Positions 19,040 to 27,442 of a DNA stretch of 64,000 bases are shown piece after piece. The translations under genes and the position numbers were made by a program. Each line of letters opens with the position of its first letter. Within the stretch, counting starts at the first letter, position 1. The stretch is taken from positions 42,387 to 106,386 of the forward strand of contig CAXTRK010000008.1 of the NCBI GenBank assembly GCA_964246745.1. The letters run 5' to 3'. The notes beneath the pieces were generated by a model, which ran no database searches, was not told where the DNA came from, and saw only the letters and a program-made list of their open reading frames with translations. The stretch is from Lichenicoccus sp964246745 (GTDB lineage Bacteria; Pseudomonadota; Alphaproteobacteria; Acetobacterales; Acetobacteraceae).

Positions 19040-20718
19040 CGGACCCAGACCTGGGAAAACAGCATGTGGTAGAGCCGTGTATAGGTGTAGTGGCCGATAC
19101 GCTTCGAGACGAAGTCGACATCCTTCATCTGAAACAAGGGCGCCGCCGGTGCCGCCTGCATGATGTCGCCGCTTGCCTGCGACCACAGCGCGTTGCCGGC
19201 GTTTGCGTCGATGGCGGAGACGCGCCCGGCGCGCTCCATCGTGCGCTGGATTGATTGATCGCAGAATCCTGAGATGTTGACCGAAGAGTCGGAACCAGGA
19301 TGGAAGTTCTCGCAGCCGAACAGATCATCGAGAAAATTCGACGCAGCCGGATAGTCGCAATACCAGTCGGCCAGGCTGATCTGCACCTTGTTGCTGGTGT
19401 TCTGGACATAGGTGAATTCGATCGAGTTGGAGACGAACTTGACCGAGGCGTCGTAGCCGATCCGGCGCAGCATGTTCAGCAGGTAGATGCCCATCGCCTT
19501 GTCGACGGCGCGGTCCGAGGCGATCAGCGTCACCTTCATGCCCTGGGTGCCGCTTTGCTCGACCAGAACGCGGGCGCGGGCAAGATCGGGCGCCTCCCAA
19601 CGCATTGCGGGCCCCGCCGCGTCGGCTGCCTTGGTGTAGATGCACCTTCCGCTGCGGCCGGGCAGCCCGGTCGGGACCATCTCGCACAACGGCGTGGCCA
19701 CCGCGGGACCGCCATAGAAAATCGCGGTCGCGGCGCGGTTGACCGCGTAGTTCACCGCCTGACGCGCCTTGAGGTGATCGAACGGCGGCAGGTTGACGTT
19801 CATCGGAATGTAATAGAGCGCGAACAGCGGCTGGATATGAACCTGGCCGGTGTAGCGCGCCCCGAGTTCGCCGAGGCGGTCGAGCGGCTTGGGCGCGAAC
19901 ATCCAGTCGTACTCACCGTTTTCGACGGCGGTGGTCTCCGCCTCGTCGGACAGGCCGTAATCATACTGGATGCGGTCGACATAGCCCTCCGGCTGGGCCA
20001 ATGGGTTCCAGACCTTGAAATACGGGTTACGCTCCAGGACCATGCCGTGGTTGGGATCGTATGAAACGATCCTGTAAGGTCCGGTGGCCGCGGCGGGCGT
20101 GTTGCCGAGGTCGTGCAAAGGCGTGTCGGCGGGCAGCACGGAGGCGTGCGGCATGGCCAGCTTGTCGAAGAACTCGCCGTCGGGTTGGGTGAGGTGAAAG
20201 GTGACGGTGCCGGCGGCGTCATCGGCCTCGACGCCGCCCGCGAGCGTGCAATGCGCCGGGTCCTTCAGGCACAGGCCGGCGCCGACGATGCCGCCATAGA
20301 AGCTGCCCGCGGTGGGGCTGCCGACCTTAAAGATGCGGCGCATGGTGGCGAGCACGTCGCTTGGGCGCAGCGTCTGTCCGGTGGAGAAGCGGATGCCGGA
20401 GCGCACATGGAACACGTAGGTGCGGCCGCCATCGGCAGGCGCGGGCAAGGACTCGGCGAGATCGGGGACCAGCGTGGTGCTGGGGGCGCCGTTGACCTTG
20501 GCGAAGTTGGTCAGGCTGTCGTTGGTGATCGCGAGGATCTCGGCACCCTGGCTGAGATAGTTGATCTGCGGGTCCAGGGTGCCGGCGCCGCTGTCCGCGG
20601 CAAGGCGCAACGTGCCGCCGCGATGCGCGGGCTGGAACGGTGATGCTTGCGGGGGCGCCGCGTGGACGGCCGTAGTGAGAAGCAAGGCCAGAGCTCCACC
20701 CCAAGCTTCAGGCTTCAA
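19036..20718 (-). CDS. Family 5 extracellular solute-binding protein (peptide/nickel type)
   Basis: A 560-residue periplasmic binding protein of the DppA/OppA family. The hydrophobic leader AWGGALALLLTTAVHA ends at a likely cleavage site before APPQ. The mature part starts with RGGTLRLAADSGAGTLDPQ and has YVFHVRSGIRFSTGQTLRPSDV and LKARQAVNYAVNR, all typical. Two Cys pairs (AGLCLKDPAHC; CEMVP...RCIYTK) may form disulfides. No ATG fits; a TTG at 20718 overlapping the polA stop as TTGA gives a proper signal peptide. The next gene, dppC-like, uses the same arrangement. Confidence 0.9.
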   Translation of the reverse strand: MKPEAWGGALALLLTTAVHAAPPQASPFQPAHRGGTLRLAADSGAGTLDPQINYLSQGAEILAITNDSLTNFAKVNGAPSTTLVPDLAESLPAPADGGRTYVFHVRSGIRFSTGQTLRPSDVLATMRRIFKVGSPTAGSFYGGIVGAGLCLKDPAHCTLAGGVEADDAAGTVTFHLTQPDGEFFDKLAMPHASVLPADTPLHDLGNTPAAATGPYRIVSYDPNHGMVLERNPYFKVWNPLAQPEGYVDRIQYDYGLSDEAETTAVENGEYDWMFAPKPLDRLGELGARYTGQVHIQPLFALYYIPMNVNLPPFDHLKARQAVNYAVNRAATAIFYGGPAVATPLCEMVPTGLPGRSGRCIYTKAADAAGPAMRWEAPDLARARVLVEQSGTQGMKVTLIASDRAVDKAMGIYLLNMLRRIGYDASVKFVSNSIEFTYVQNTSNKVQISLADWYCDYPAASNFLDDLFGCENFHPGSDSSVNISGFCDQSIQRTMERAGRVSAIDANAGNALWSQASGDIMQAAPAAPLFQMKDVDFVSKRIGHYTYTRLYHMLFSQVWVR

Positions 20719-23444
20719 TGCGCATCCGCCCAATTCAAGCCGCGTCCGGTCTCGACGACGAGCGGCACCGAGAGGCTGGCCGCGCCCTCCATGACGCGCC
20801 TGACCACGCCCGAGAGCGTCTCGGCTTCCGCTTCCGGCGCTTCGAACAGCAGTTCGTCGTGCACCTGCAGCAGCATGCGCGCGTTCAGCCCCGCGCCCCG
20901 CAGCGCCGCGGGCATGCGCACCATGGCGCGCTTGATGATATCGGCGGCGCCGCCCTGCAACGGCGCGTTGCTGGCCTGCCGTTCGGCATAGCCGCGTCGG
21001 GCGGGGTTCTTGTCGGCGATGCCGGGCACCCAGCAGCGGCGGCCGAACAAGGTGAGAACGTAGCCGTGGGCGCGGGCTTCCTCGCGTGTGCGTTCCATGA
21101 AGGCGCGTATGCCGGGGTAGCGCGCGAAATAGGCGTCGATGTAGGCGCGGGCCTCGCCGGGCGCCACACCGAGCTGGCGGCCGAGGCCGAAGGCGCTGAT
21201 GCCGTAGATGATGCCGAAGTTGATCGCCTTGGCGCGACGGCGGGTTGCCGGGTCCATGCTCTCGATCGGCACCCCGAACACTTCGCTCGCGGTGCGGGCG
21301 TGGATGTCCTGGCCGGTGGCGAAGGCTTCCTTGAGTGCGGGGATGTCGGCCGCGTGCGCGAGCAGCCGCAACTCGATCTGCGAGTAGTCGGCGGAGACCA
21401 GAACATGGCCGGGGGCGGCGATGAAGGCGCGCCGGATGCGGCCGCCCTCCTCGGTGCGGATCGGAATATTCTGCAGGTTCGGGTCGTTCGAGGACAGCCG
21501 GCCGGTCGAGGTGATCGCCATCTGGAACGAGGTATGCACACGCCTGGTGTCCGGGTTGATTTCGTCCACAAGCGCGTCGGCGTAGGTTGATTTCAGCTTG
21601 GCGAGCTGGCGCCATTCGAGGATTCGCGCCGGCAGGTCGTGGCCTTGCTCGGCGAGAGACTGGAGCACCGAGGAGTCGGTGCCCCAGGCGCCGGTCTTCA
21701 TGCGCCTGCCGCCGGGGAGGGCCATCTCGTCGAACAGGATCTCGCCGAGCTGCTTGGCGCTGCCGAGATTGAAGGCGCGGCCGGCGAGGCGATGGATGTC
21801 AGTTTCCATCACCGCCATGCGGCCCGCGAAATCGACCGACATGCGTCGCAGCTCGGCGGCATCGACGCAGATGCCGGCCCGCTCCATGTCGGCGAGAATC
21901 CGTATCAGCGGCCGTTCGATCTGTTCGTAGAGCGCAAGCGAGCGGTTCGGAGCGAGTTGCGGGCGCAGGGCGTGCCAGAGACGCAGCGTCACGTCGGCGT
22001 CCTCGGCGGCGTAGGCGGTGGCGCGGGCGATGTCGACACGGGCAAAGGGGATGCGGTTGCGGCCGGTGCCGGTGACCTGATCGTAGGTGATAGGTGTGTG
22101 GCCGAGATGGCGCGCGGAGAGTTCGTCCATGCCGTGGCCGTGGCTGCCCGCCTCCATGGCGTAGGAGACCAGCATGGTGTCGTCGGTCGGAGCGGCTCTG
22201 GGGGCGCCCGCGCGTTCGAGCACGAGCAGATCGAACTTGGCGTTCTGGAAGATTTTGAGCGTGCCCGGATCGGTCAGCAGCGGGGTGAGTGCGGCGATGG
22301 CGGCGCCAGTGTCGAGCTGAACGCCAGTGGGATGCTCGAGGTCGCCCTCGTGGCGCAGCGGCACGTAGCAGGCGCGTCCTGGGGCGGTGGCGAGCGAGAA
22401 GCCGACCAGGCCGGCGCGCAGCGGATCAAGCCCGTCGGTCTCGGTGTCGATGGCGCAGAGGCCGGCATGGCGAGCCTGGCGGACCCATCGTTCGAGGGTG
22501 TCGAGATCGGTGACAGTCGCGTAGCCGGAGAACGCGATGCCCTTGGCGGGCGCGGCCGGGGCTGGCGCTGCTTGCTGCCGGACCTGGCGGTCCAGCCCGA
22601 GCCGCTGGATGATCGAGCGGAAGCCCATGCTCTCCAGCCAGACGGCGAGGCGCTGTGGGTCCGGCTCGGCCAGGCCGAGTGCGTGCAGCGGCAGCGGCAG
22701 CGGCGCGTCATCGCGGAGCATGACCAGGGTGCGTGACAGACGCGCCGCCTCGGCATGCTCGATCAGCGCGTCGCGGCGCTTCGACGGCTTCATCGCCGGC
22801 GCCGCGGCGAGGATGCTCTCGAGGTCGCCGAACTCGGCCACCAACGCGCCCGCGATCTTGGCGCCGATGCCGGGCACGCCGGGCACGTTATCGACGGAGT
22901 CGCCCATCAGCGCCTGCACCTCGACCACCTGGTTGGGCAGGACGGTGAACTTCTGCCGCACCTCGTCGTCGCCGATCGGCTTCTGCTTGATCGGGTCGAG
23001 CATGCCGACACCGGGGCGGATGAGTTGCATCAGGTCCTTGTCGGAGGAGACGATGGTGCAGCGTCCGCCTTCCGCCTCGATGGCGCGCGCATAGGCCGCG
23101 ATCAGGTCATCGGCTTCCCAGCCTTCGAGCTCGACCGCGGGGATGCCGAAGGCGGCGGTGGCGTCGCGCACCAGGGCGAATTGCGGCACCAGCTCAGGCG
23201 GCGGCTCCGGGCGGTGCGCCTTGTAGCCGGCATAGAGCGTGTTGCGGAAGGTCAGCCGTCCGGCGTCGAAGACCACGGCGAGATGCGTGCCGGCATGGTC
23301 GCGCAGGAAACGCGCGATCATGTTGGTGAAGCCGAACACGGCATTGACCGGAGTGCCGTCCGGCCGGGTCATCGGCGGCAGCGCGTGGAAGGCGCGGAAG
23401 ATGAAGCCGGAGCCGTCTATCAGGATCAGATGCGCATCGCGCAA
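20715..23444 (-). CDS. polA: DNA polymerase I
   Basis: Repair and Okazaki-fragment polymerase, about 909 residues from the TTG at 23444. Domains in order: 5'-nuclease (LILIDGSGFIFRAFHALPP; EGWEADDLIAAYA; SSDKDLMQLI; MGDSVDNVPGVPGIG), a proofreading 3'-5' exonuclease (AIDTETDGLDPLRAGLVGFSLA) that keeps its acidic residues, and the polymerase domain (VSADYSQIELRLLAH; KAINFGIIYGIS; LLQVHDELLFEAP). The start is unclear: no ATG or GTG is near, and a 9-codon tandem duplication sits at the N-terminus. The zinc-finger gene lies upstream on the same strand and its stop (23509) precedes this start by 64 bases. Confidence 0.94.
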   Translation of the reverse strand: MRDAHLILIDGSGFIFRAFHALPPMTRPDGTPVNAVFGFTNMIARFLRDHAGTHLAVVFDAGRLTFRNTLYAGYKAHRPEPPPELVPQFALVRDATAAFGIPAVELEGWEADDLIAAYARAIEAEGGRCTIVSSDKDLMQLIRPGVGMLDPIKQKPIGDDEVRQKFTVLPNQVVEVQALMGDSVDNVPGVPGIGAKIAGALVAEFGDLESILAAAPAMKPSKRRDALIEHAEAARLSRTLVMLRDDAPLPLPLHALGLAEPDPQRLAVWLESMGFRSIIQRLGLDRQVRQQAAPAPAAPAKGIAFSGYATVTDLDTLERWVRQARHAGLCAIDTETDGLDPLRAGLVGFSLATAPGRACYVPLRHEGDLEHPTGVQLDTGAAIAALTPLLTDPGTLKIFQNAKFDLLVLERAGAPRAAPTDDTMLVSYAMEAGSHGHGMDELSARHLGHTPITYDQVTGTGRNRIPFARVDIARATAYAAEDADVTLRLWHALRPQLAPNRSLALYEQIERPLIRILADMERAGICVDAAELRRMSVDFAGRMAVMETDIHRLAGRAFNLGSAKQLGEILFDEMALPGGRRMKTGAWGTDSSVLQSLAEQGHDLPARILEWRQLAKLKSTYADALVDEINPDTRRVHTSFQMAITSTGRLSSNDPNLQNIPIRTEEGGRIRRAFIAAPGHVLVSADYSQIELRLLAHAADIPALKEAFATGQDIHARTASEVFGVPIESMDPATRRRAKAINFGIIYGISAFGLGRQLGVAPGEARAYIDAYFARYPGIRAFMERTREEARAHGYVLTLFGRRCWVPGIADKNPARRGYAERQASNAPLQGGAADIIKRAMVRMPAALRGAGLNARMLLQVHDELLFEAPEAEAETLSGVVRRVMEGAASLSVPLVVETGRGLNWADAH

Positions 23445-23474
23445 GGGCAGGATCAGGTGCGCGTCACGCAGCGG
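23421..23474 (-). repeat. 27-bp tandem duplication at the polA N-terminus
   Basis: Two adjacent 27-base units both encode PLRDAHLIL. They differ at 5 of 27 positions and every difference is synonymous (CCG/CCC, CTG/TTG, CGT/CGC, GAC/GAT, CAC/CAT in gene orientation). The downstream copy continues into IDGSGF, the true start of the 5'-nuclease domain. The upstream copy has no ATG, GTG or TTG in frame between it and the preceding stop of the zinc-finger gene. Confidence 0.85.
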
Positions 23475-23508
23475 GGGCGCCTCGGCCGCGTCTGGCGGCG
23501 ACGCGGCT

Positions 23509-23724
23509 TCAGTGTGCGGAATCGCCCGAATCCAACGACAGCGGATCGAGCACGTAGAGCCGCGAGCAATACGGACAGAAGGTCTGCTGATCGACGATCC
23601 GCAGCCAGACACGTGGATGGCCGAGCGGGCCGCCATCTCCGTCGCAGGCGACAACCCGGCTGGTGACGACCAGCGTTTCGACCTCGCCGAGCTGCGGAGT
23701 GGGGACGGATGCGCCAAACGCCAT
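23509..23724 (-). CDS. CHCC-type zinc-finger domain protein
   Basis: A 71-residue protein with the zf-CHCC (NDUFS6-like) pattern: VVACDGDGGPLGHPRVWLRI followed by CPYCSRLYVLD. The Cys, His and Cys-Cys ligands for zinc are all present. The eukaryotic relative is an accessory/assembly subunit of respiratory complex I; bacterial versions are small proteins of unproven role. In related genomes this gene also precedes polA. The divergent lipoprotein hydrolase gene starts only about 30 bases away, so their promoters must overlap. Confidence 0.85.
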   Translation of the reverse strand: MAFGASVPTPQLGEVETLVVTSRVVACDGDGGPLGHPRVWLRIVDQQTFCPYCSRLYVLDPLSLDSGDSAH

Positions 23725-23753
23725 TCAGGTGCCTCTTTGGTGGCAGACAGAGG

Positions 23754-24848
23754 ATGATGATACGCAGGATGGCCGTGCTTTCAAACCTCCCCCTGTGGCT
23801 GCTGCTCGCCTGCCTGATGATCCCGCTTTGCGGCTGCGCCGATGAGCGGCCGCCGGCGTCGATCAATCATGCTCATCTGGCGGATTACCGCTTGGTGCCG
23901 CCCGACTTGTTCTGGACGCTGTCCGACGGCGCGCGAATGCCGGTGCGCGACTGGCTGCCGCGGGACCGTCCGGCGCGTGCGGTGGCGCTGGCGCTGCACG
24001 GCATGAACGACAGCCGGGACGGCTGGGAGATCTCGGGCCCCGCGCTGGCGGCGGCGGGGATCGCGGTCTATGCGCCCGACCAGCGCGGTTTCGGGCAGGC
24101 GCCGGACCGCGGCTTCTGGCCGGGCGCTGACCGGCTGATCTCGGATGCGGCCGAGATGACGCGTCTGGCGGCGCGGACGCATCCTGGCGCGCCGGTGTTC
24201 GTGATGGGCGAAAGCATGGGGGGCGCGGTGGCGATGGGCCTTGCGGCGCGGCCTGACCATCCGCCGGTCGCGGGCTTCGTGCTGCTGGCGCCCGCAGTGT
24301 GGAGCCGTGCCGAAATCAGCCCGCTGCTGACGGCGGCGCTCTGGACGACCGCCACCTTCGCGCCGAACTGGAAGCTCACCGGGCGCACCCTGCCGATCCA
24401 TATTCTGGCGAGCGACAACATTGCCGCCCTCTATCGGCTCTCCTACGATCCGCTGACCCTGAAAGCCACGCGCGCCTCGAGCTTGCGCGGGCTGGTCGAC
24501 TTGATGACGCGCGCCGCCGCCGCCGCTCCTCACATGAGCGGCCGTATCCTGATCGCGTATGGCGCCAACGATCAGTTGGTGCCGCCGCGGGCGATGGCCT
24601 CGGTCTGGGAGCGGCTGCCGGCCGGCGCCAGGCGCGCGTTCTACGACCATGGCTATCATCTGCTGATGCGCGACGTGGATCGCGAGCGGGTCATCGGCGA
24701 CGTGGTCTCCTGGATGACCGATGCGGACGCGCGGCTTCCTTCCGGCGCCGGCGTCGCTGCGGCGGCCTGGATGGCGGCCGGGTCGTGGCAGACGCACGTG
24801 CCGCTGCTGCTGCCCGCGAACCTCGACGATCTGGCAGGCGGCGGCTGA
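23754..24848 (+). CDS. Alpha/beta hydrolase lipoprotein (monoacylglycerol-lipase-like)
   Basis: A 364-residue protein. A hydrophobic leader (LPLWLLLACLMIPLCGC) ends in a lipobox-like LCGC with Cys28 as the lipidation site, so it is probably anchored in a membrane facing the periplasm. The hydrolase fold shows LALHGMNDSRDGW (oxyanion region), the nucleophile elbow GESMGG (Ser154), YGANDQLVPP (Asp region) and YDHGYHLLMRD (His). It resembles monoacylglycerol lipase/lysophospholipase proteins. ATGs at 23754 and 23757 are preceded by a purine-rich stretch. It is monocistronic, followed by tRNA-Arg. Confidence 0.85.
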   Translation: MMIRRMAVLSNLPLWLLLACLMIPLCGCADERPPASINHAHLADYRLVPPDLFWTLSDGARMPVRDWLPRDRPARAVALALHGMNDSRDGWEISGPALAAAGIAVYAPDQRGFGQAPDRGFWPGADRLISDAAEMTRLAARTHPGAPVFVMGESMGGAVAMGLAARPDHPPVAGFVLLAPAVWSRAEISPLLTAALWTTATFAPNWKLTGRTLPIHILASDNIAALYRLSYDPLTLKATRASSLRGLVDLMTRAAAAAPHMSGRILIAYGANDQLVPPRAMASVWERLPAGARRAFYDHGYHLLMRDVDRERVIGDVVSWMTDADARLPSGAGVAAAAWMAAGSWQTHVPLLLPANLDDLAGGG

Positions 24849-24903
24849 ACGACGGGCTTGGCCTTGGCAGGTCCCGCGGTTCGGGATATGGACCAAGGCT
24901 GCT

Positions 24904-24980
24904 GGACCCGTAGCTCAGCTGGATAGAGCGTCGCCCTCCGAAGGCGAAGGCCGAAGGTTCGAATCCTTTCGGGTCCGCCA
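24904..24980 (+). tRNA. tRNA-Arg (anticodon CCG)
   Basis: A full cloverleaf: acceptor GGACCCG pairs with CGGGTCC, the anticodon stem TCGCC/GGCGA encloses loop CTCCGAA giving anticodon CCG, and the T arm has GGTTCGAATCC. The 3' CCA is encoded (24978-24980). The region immediately downstream holds a decayed gene and accessory genes, as is common beside tRNA insertion sites. Confidence 0.96.
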
Positions 24981-25155
24981 AACTCCCTCGAATTGCGCCT
25001 TTTGGCGCGACGCGGATTAGGTTGGCCGAGGCTTGAAGATGGAGCGTCGCGCCGTCAGCCTTGAATTAGCCCCCGCACGATTAAGCTCTATGGCCATATG
25101 CTTTAATAGCGGCGAGGCTAGTTAAAGGATCGCGCGTGACGGACGGGGAGAACCA

Positions 25156-25806
25156 GGAACCCGGCCGGGCAACGCCCTGTTCGTGCCTCCGCCGCCAAAC
25201 CGGCTGGACGAGTGCCTCGATGCGCTGGAGCGCTTTCTGCACAGCGAGGATGCGGCGCTGCCCCCGCTCATCCGCGCGGGCCTGGCCCACGTCCAGTTCG
25301 AGACGATCCTGGGCCGGCTGCTCATCACGCTGATCCTGTGTGAGGCCGGGGTGTTGCGGGAGCCGATCCTCTATCTCAGTCTGTTCCTGAAATCCCGGCG
25401 CGACGACTATTACCGGCTCCTCCAGGAGGTCCGGCAGGCCGGTAAATGGGAGACCTGGATGGAATTCTTCCTGACCGGCGTGGCAGAGACCGCCGAACAG
25501 GCCGCCGCTACCGCGCGCGATCTCATCGCCATGTTCGACACCCATCGACAGACGATCGCCGGCCTCGGCCGAGCGGCTCCGTCGGCGCTGCGGGTCCACG
25601 AGCTGATGCAGGCCAGCCCGATCGTCACCATCCAGACCGTCTCTGAAAAGCTCGCCGTCTCCTTCCCGACCGCCAGCGCGGCACTGGAAAATCTCGTCAA
25701 GATTGGTGTCGTGCGCGAGACCACGGGACGGCAGCGTGGCCGGATTTACGCCTGTTCGGACTATCTGGGCTTGCTCGATCGCGGCACCGATCCATTGCCG
25801 GCCTGA
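25156..25806 (+). pseudogene. Fic family gene remnant lacking the catalytic motif
   Basis: The frame begins to match Fic proteins at GTRPGNALFVPPPPNRLDECLDAL and continues through the conserved HVQFETI. It then jumps straight to LGRLLITLILCEAGVLREPILYLSLFLK. The HPFxDGNGR segment that should lie between (near 25306-25311) is exactly missing, in frame. That segment carries the catalytic His and the ATP-phosphate loop, so AMP transfer should be impossible. The N-terminal ~200 residues, including the inhibitory helix, are also missing, with an in-frame stop at 25123. A GTG at 25183 could start a 207-residue product keeping the C-terminal winged helix (VTIQTVSEKLAVSFPTASAALENLVKIGVV). Confidence 0.8.
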
Positions 25807-25947
25807 CAAGTCGGGGGATCGAACCAGGGGCTTCATGTATCGTCGCGATCGCGGCGCCGGGCGCGCAATTAAGCCTGGAAGACAAGGTGATATCCCGCCT
25901 AGGATCGAGACCGTTGCAACATCGCACCATCCTGCTAGGCGTGACGA

Positions 25948-26766
25948 ATGCCGATTTCACTCACCGGATCCCTGTCCTTCTCGGCGCATGGCAAAGCGAT
26001 CGAGGATTACTTCATTGCCGAGTCCGGATCGTTCCAGCGAGACGAGTTCCCGGAAGTTCCGCATCAGGCGATCCTGTTGTGCTTCACCAATCGGTGCGGC
26101 TCGACCCTAGTGGCGGCGGAGGCATCGGCCTGGGGTTTTTGCGGAAAACCCAATCATCGGCTGAACTACGAGATGTTCAACTCGGAATTCGTCATTGAAT
26201 GCTGCGATTACAACCGGATTGGATCATTTCAAGAATATCTCACGTTCATCGCGCGGGAATTCGTCTCACCGCTTGGAACATTCTTCAGCAAGGTCAGCAT
26301 CGACCAGTTGGCCTGGTTAAGCCGTGTCGGCGTGTTTGGCTCGGGATTGCGCAATCCGCTGGTCGCGAGCGTCATACGTCGAAACATCCTGGCCCAGGCA
26401 ATTTCGTTTACCATCGCCGAGCATACCGGAGAATGGACCTCGTTTCATCCGTCGAGCGCCGTCGAGCCTTCGATCAATCCCGAACGGATTGCCGAACTGA
26501 TGACCGATATCTCGCACTTGAACGCGGAGGCCGAGCTGTTCTTCGATCTCGCGCGTCCGAGACTGGTGCGCTTCATCTATGAAGACGTGGTCGAGCATAC
26601 CAGCCAGGTTCGGGACCGGCTGGAACACGCAACCGGCTTGCGTGCGCCACCCAGGCGCGAGCGGACGCTCGACGTGCGGATTCAGCGCAAGGAGGTGAAC
26701 CGCGACTGGGAGCGCGCGCTACGCGCCCAGATCAACGAGGCGCTGCCTTCGATGTCCGCCTGCTGA
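25948..26766 (+). CDS. Stf0-like sulfotransferase family protein
   Basis: A 272-residue protein. The N-terminal part has AILLCFTNRCGSTLVAAEASAWG, a P-loop-like PAPS-binding segment of the sulfotransferase fold. VIRRNILAQAISFTIAEHTGEWTS matches the 3'-phosphate-binding and dimer region of Stf0 enzymes. Stf0 in mycobacteria sulfates trehalose; other members are uncharacterised and may act on sugars or lipids. It stands alone between the Fic remnant and a zinc-ribbon gene, just before the glycan operon. Sulfation of that glycan is possible but unsupported beyond proximity. PAPS would come from the sulfate pathway, of which only cysH is visible here. Confidence 0.75.
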   Translation: MPISLTGSLSFSAHGKAIEDYFIAESGSFQRDEFPEVPHQAILLCFTNRCGSTLVAAEASAWGFCGKPNHRLNYEMFNSEFVIECCDYNRIGSFQEYLTFIAREFVSPLGTFFSKVSIDQLAWLSRVGVFGSGLRNPLVASVIRRNILAQAISFTIAEHTGEWTSFHPSSAVEPSINPERIAELMTDISHLNAEAELFFDLARPRLVRFIYEDVVEHTSQVRDRLEHATGLRAPPRRERTLDVRIQRKEVNRDWERALRAQINEALPSMSAC

Positions 26767-26894
26767 CGCCTCAATTACGCACCCGGTCTCACCAGGCGCG
26801 CCTGTCAATCAAGAGTTGGATCGCGCGGCGCGGCCCTAGCCGCCTGTTCGGTCTGCCGGTAGAATGATGAGGACGAGGATCACGACGCGATCTC

Positions 26895-27347
26895 ATGGAA
26901 GGCATGGCAGGCATGAGCGAGAGCATCCGGCGCCCCCAATATCTCGCCGACCCGGGCCTCGTGGCGCCCCCGGACGTCGACAGACAGCCTCTGAAGCCCG
27001 ACGCTCATATCGTCATCAAGCCGAACAGCGGCGGCGCCAACCTGTTGTGCCCGCGTTGCGGCAACAGCTATCTGCATCACCGCGGGGTCGTCACGTATGA
27101 CCGCAGCGAGGATGCCGAGACCGTGCTGAAGACCAGCGTGGGCGTCGGCAAGACCACGGTGCAGCTCGTGGCGCAGGCGGAATCAGGCAATCCGAGTGTG
27201 CGGCGCGACGGGCTGGTGATCCAGTTCTGGTGCGAGAACTGTGGCGGCGGCGATGATGGCAGCAGCGTCATCGAACTGACCCTGGCACAGCACAAGGGCG
27301 AGACCGAGGTGGCCTGGCGTTTCACGCCAATGCAGCCGGAGGTCTGA
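26895..27347 (+). CDS. Conserved hypothetical protein with two CxxC zinc-binding pairs
   Basis: A 150-residue soluble protein I cannot name. It has LLCPRCGNSYLHHRG and, 50-60 residues later, FWCENCGGG, which together would form a zinc ribbon. The rest is beta-rich (VQLVAQAES; GLVIQFWCEN; SVIELTLAQHKGETEVAWRF). Three ATGs (26895, 26907, 26913) are possible. It is on the same strand as the glycan operon and 95 bases ahead of it, but the inverted repeat and promoter-like sequence between them argue for separate transcription. Confidence 0.65.
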   Translation: MEGMAGMSESIRRPQYLADPGLVAPPDVDRQPLKPDAHIVIKPNSGGANLLCPRCGNSYLHHRGVVTYDRSEDAETVLKTSVGVGKTTVQLVAQAESGNPSVRRDGLVIQFWCENCGGGDDGSSVIELTLAQHKGETEVAWRFTPMQPEV

Positions 27348-27383
27348 GCAGCAGCATCTTTGTCGCCGTCGCCGGGCAACCGC

Positions 27384-27425
27384 TTGACAAAGCCGGTGTT
27401 ACCGTCCGGATAGTGAGACGGTAAC
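27384..27425 (+). promoter_or_regulatory. Promoter-like -35 and perfect inverted repeat ahead of the glycan operon
   Basis: A consensus TTGACA lies at 27384-27389. Downstream, GTTACCGTC (27398-27406) and GACGGTAAC (27417-27425) form a perfect 9-bp inverted repeat with a 10-base spacer CGGATAGTGA. That spacer is where a -10 hexamer would fall, although no good match is present. The geometry suits a dimeric repressor site covering the promoter, or a hairpin in the leader RNA. The first gene of the operon starts at 27443. Confidence 0.55.
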
Positions 27426-27442
27426 AAAAGGGTGCGCTCGGA

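Noticed and set aside
22755..23666. Plus-strand open frame over the polA 5' region
   Set aside because: Antisense to the PolA nuclease domain; no domain pattern or ribosome site.
27384..27425. CRISPR or riboswitch in the leader of the glycan operon
   Set aside because: Only one inverted repeat is present, with no repeated spacers and no recognisable aptamer core.
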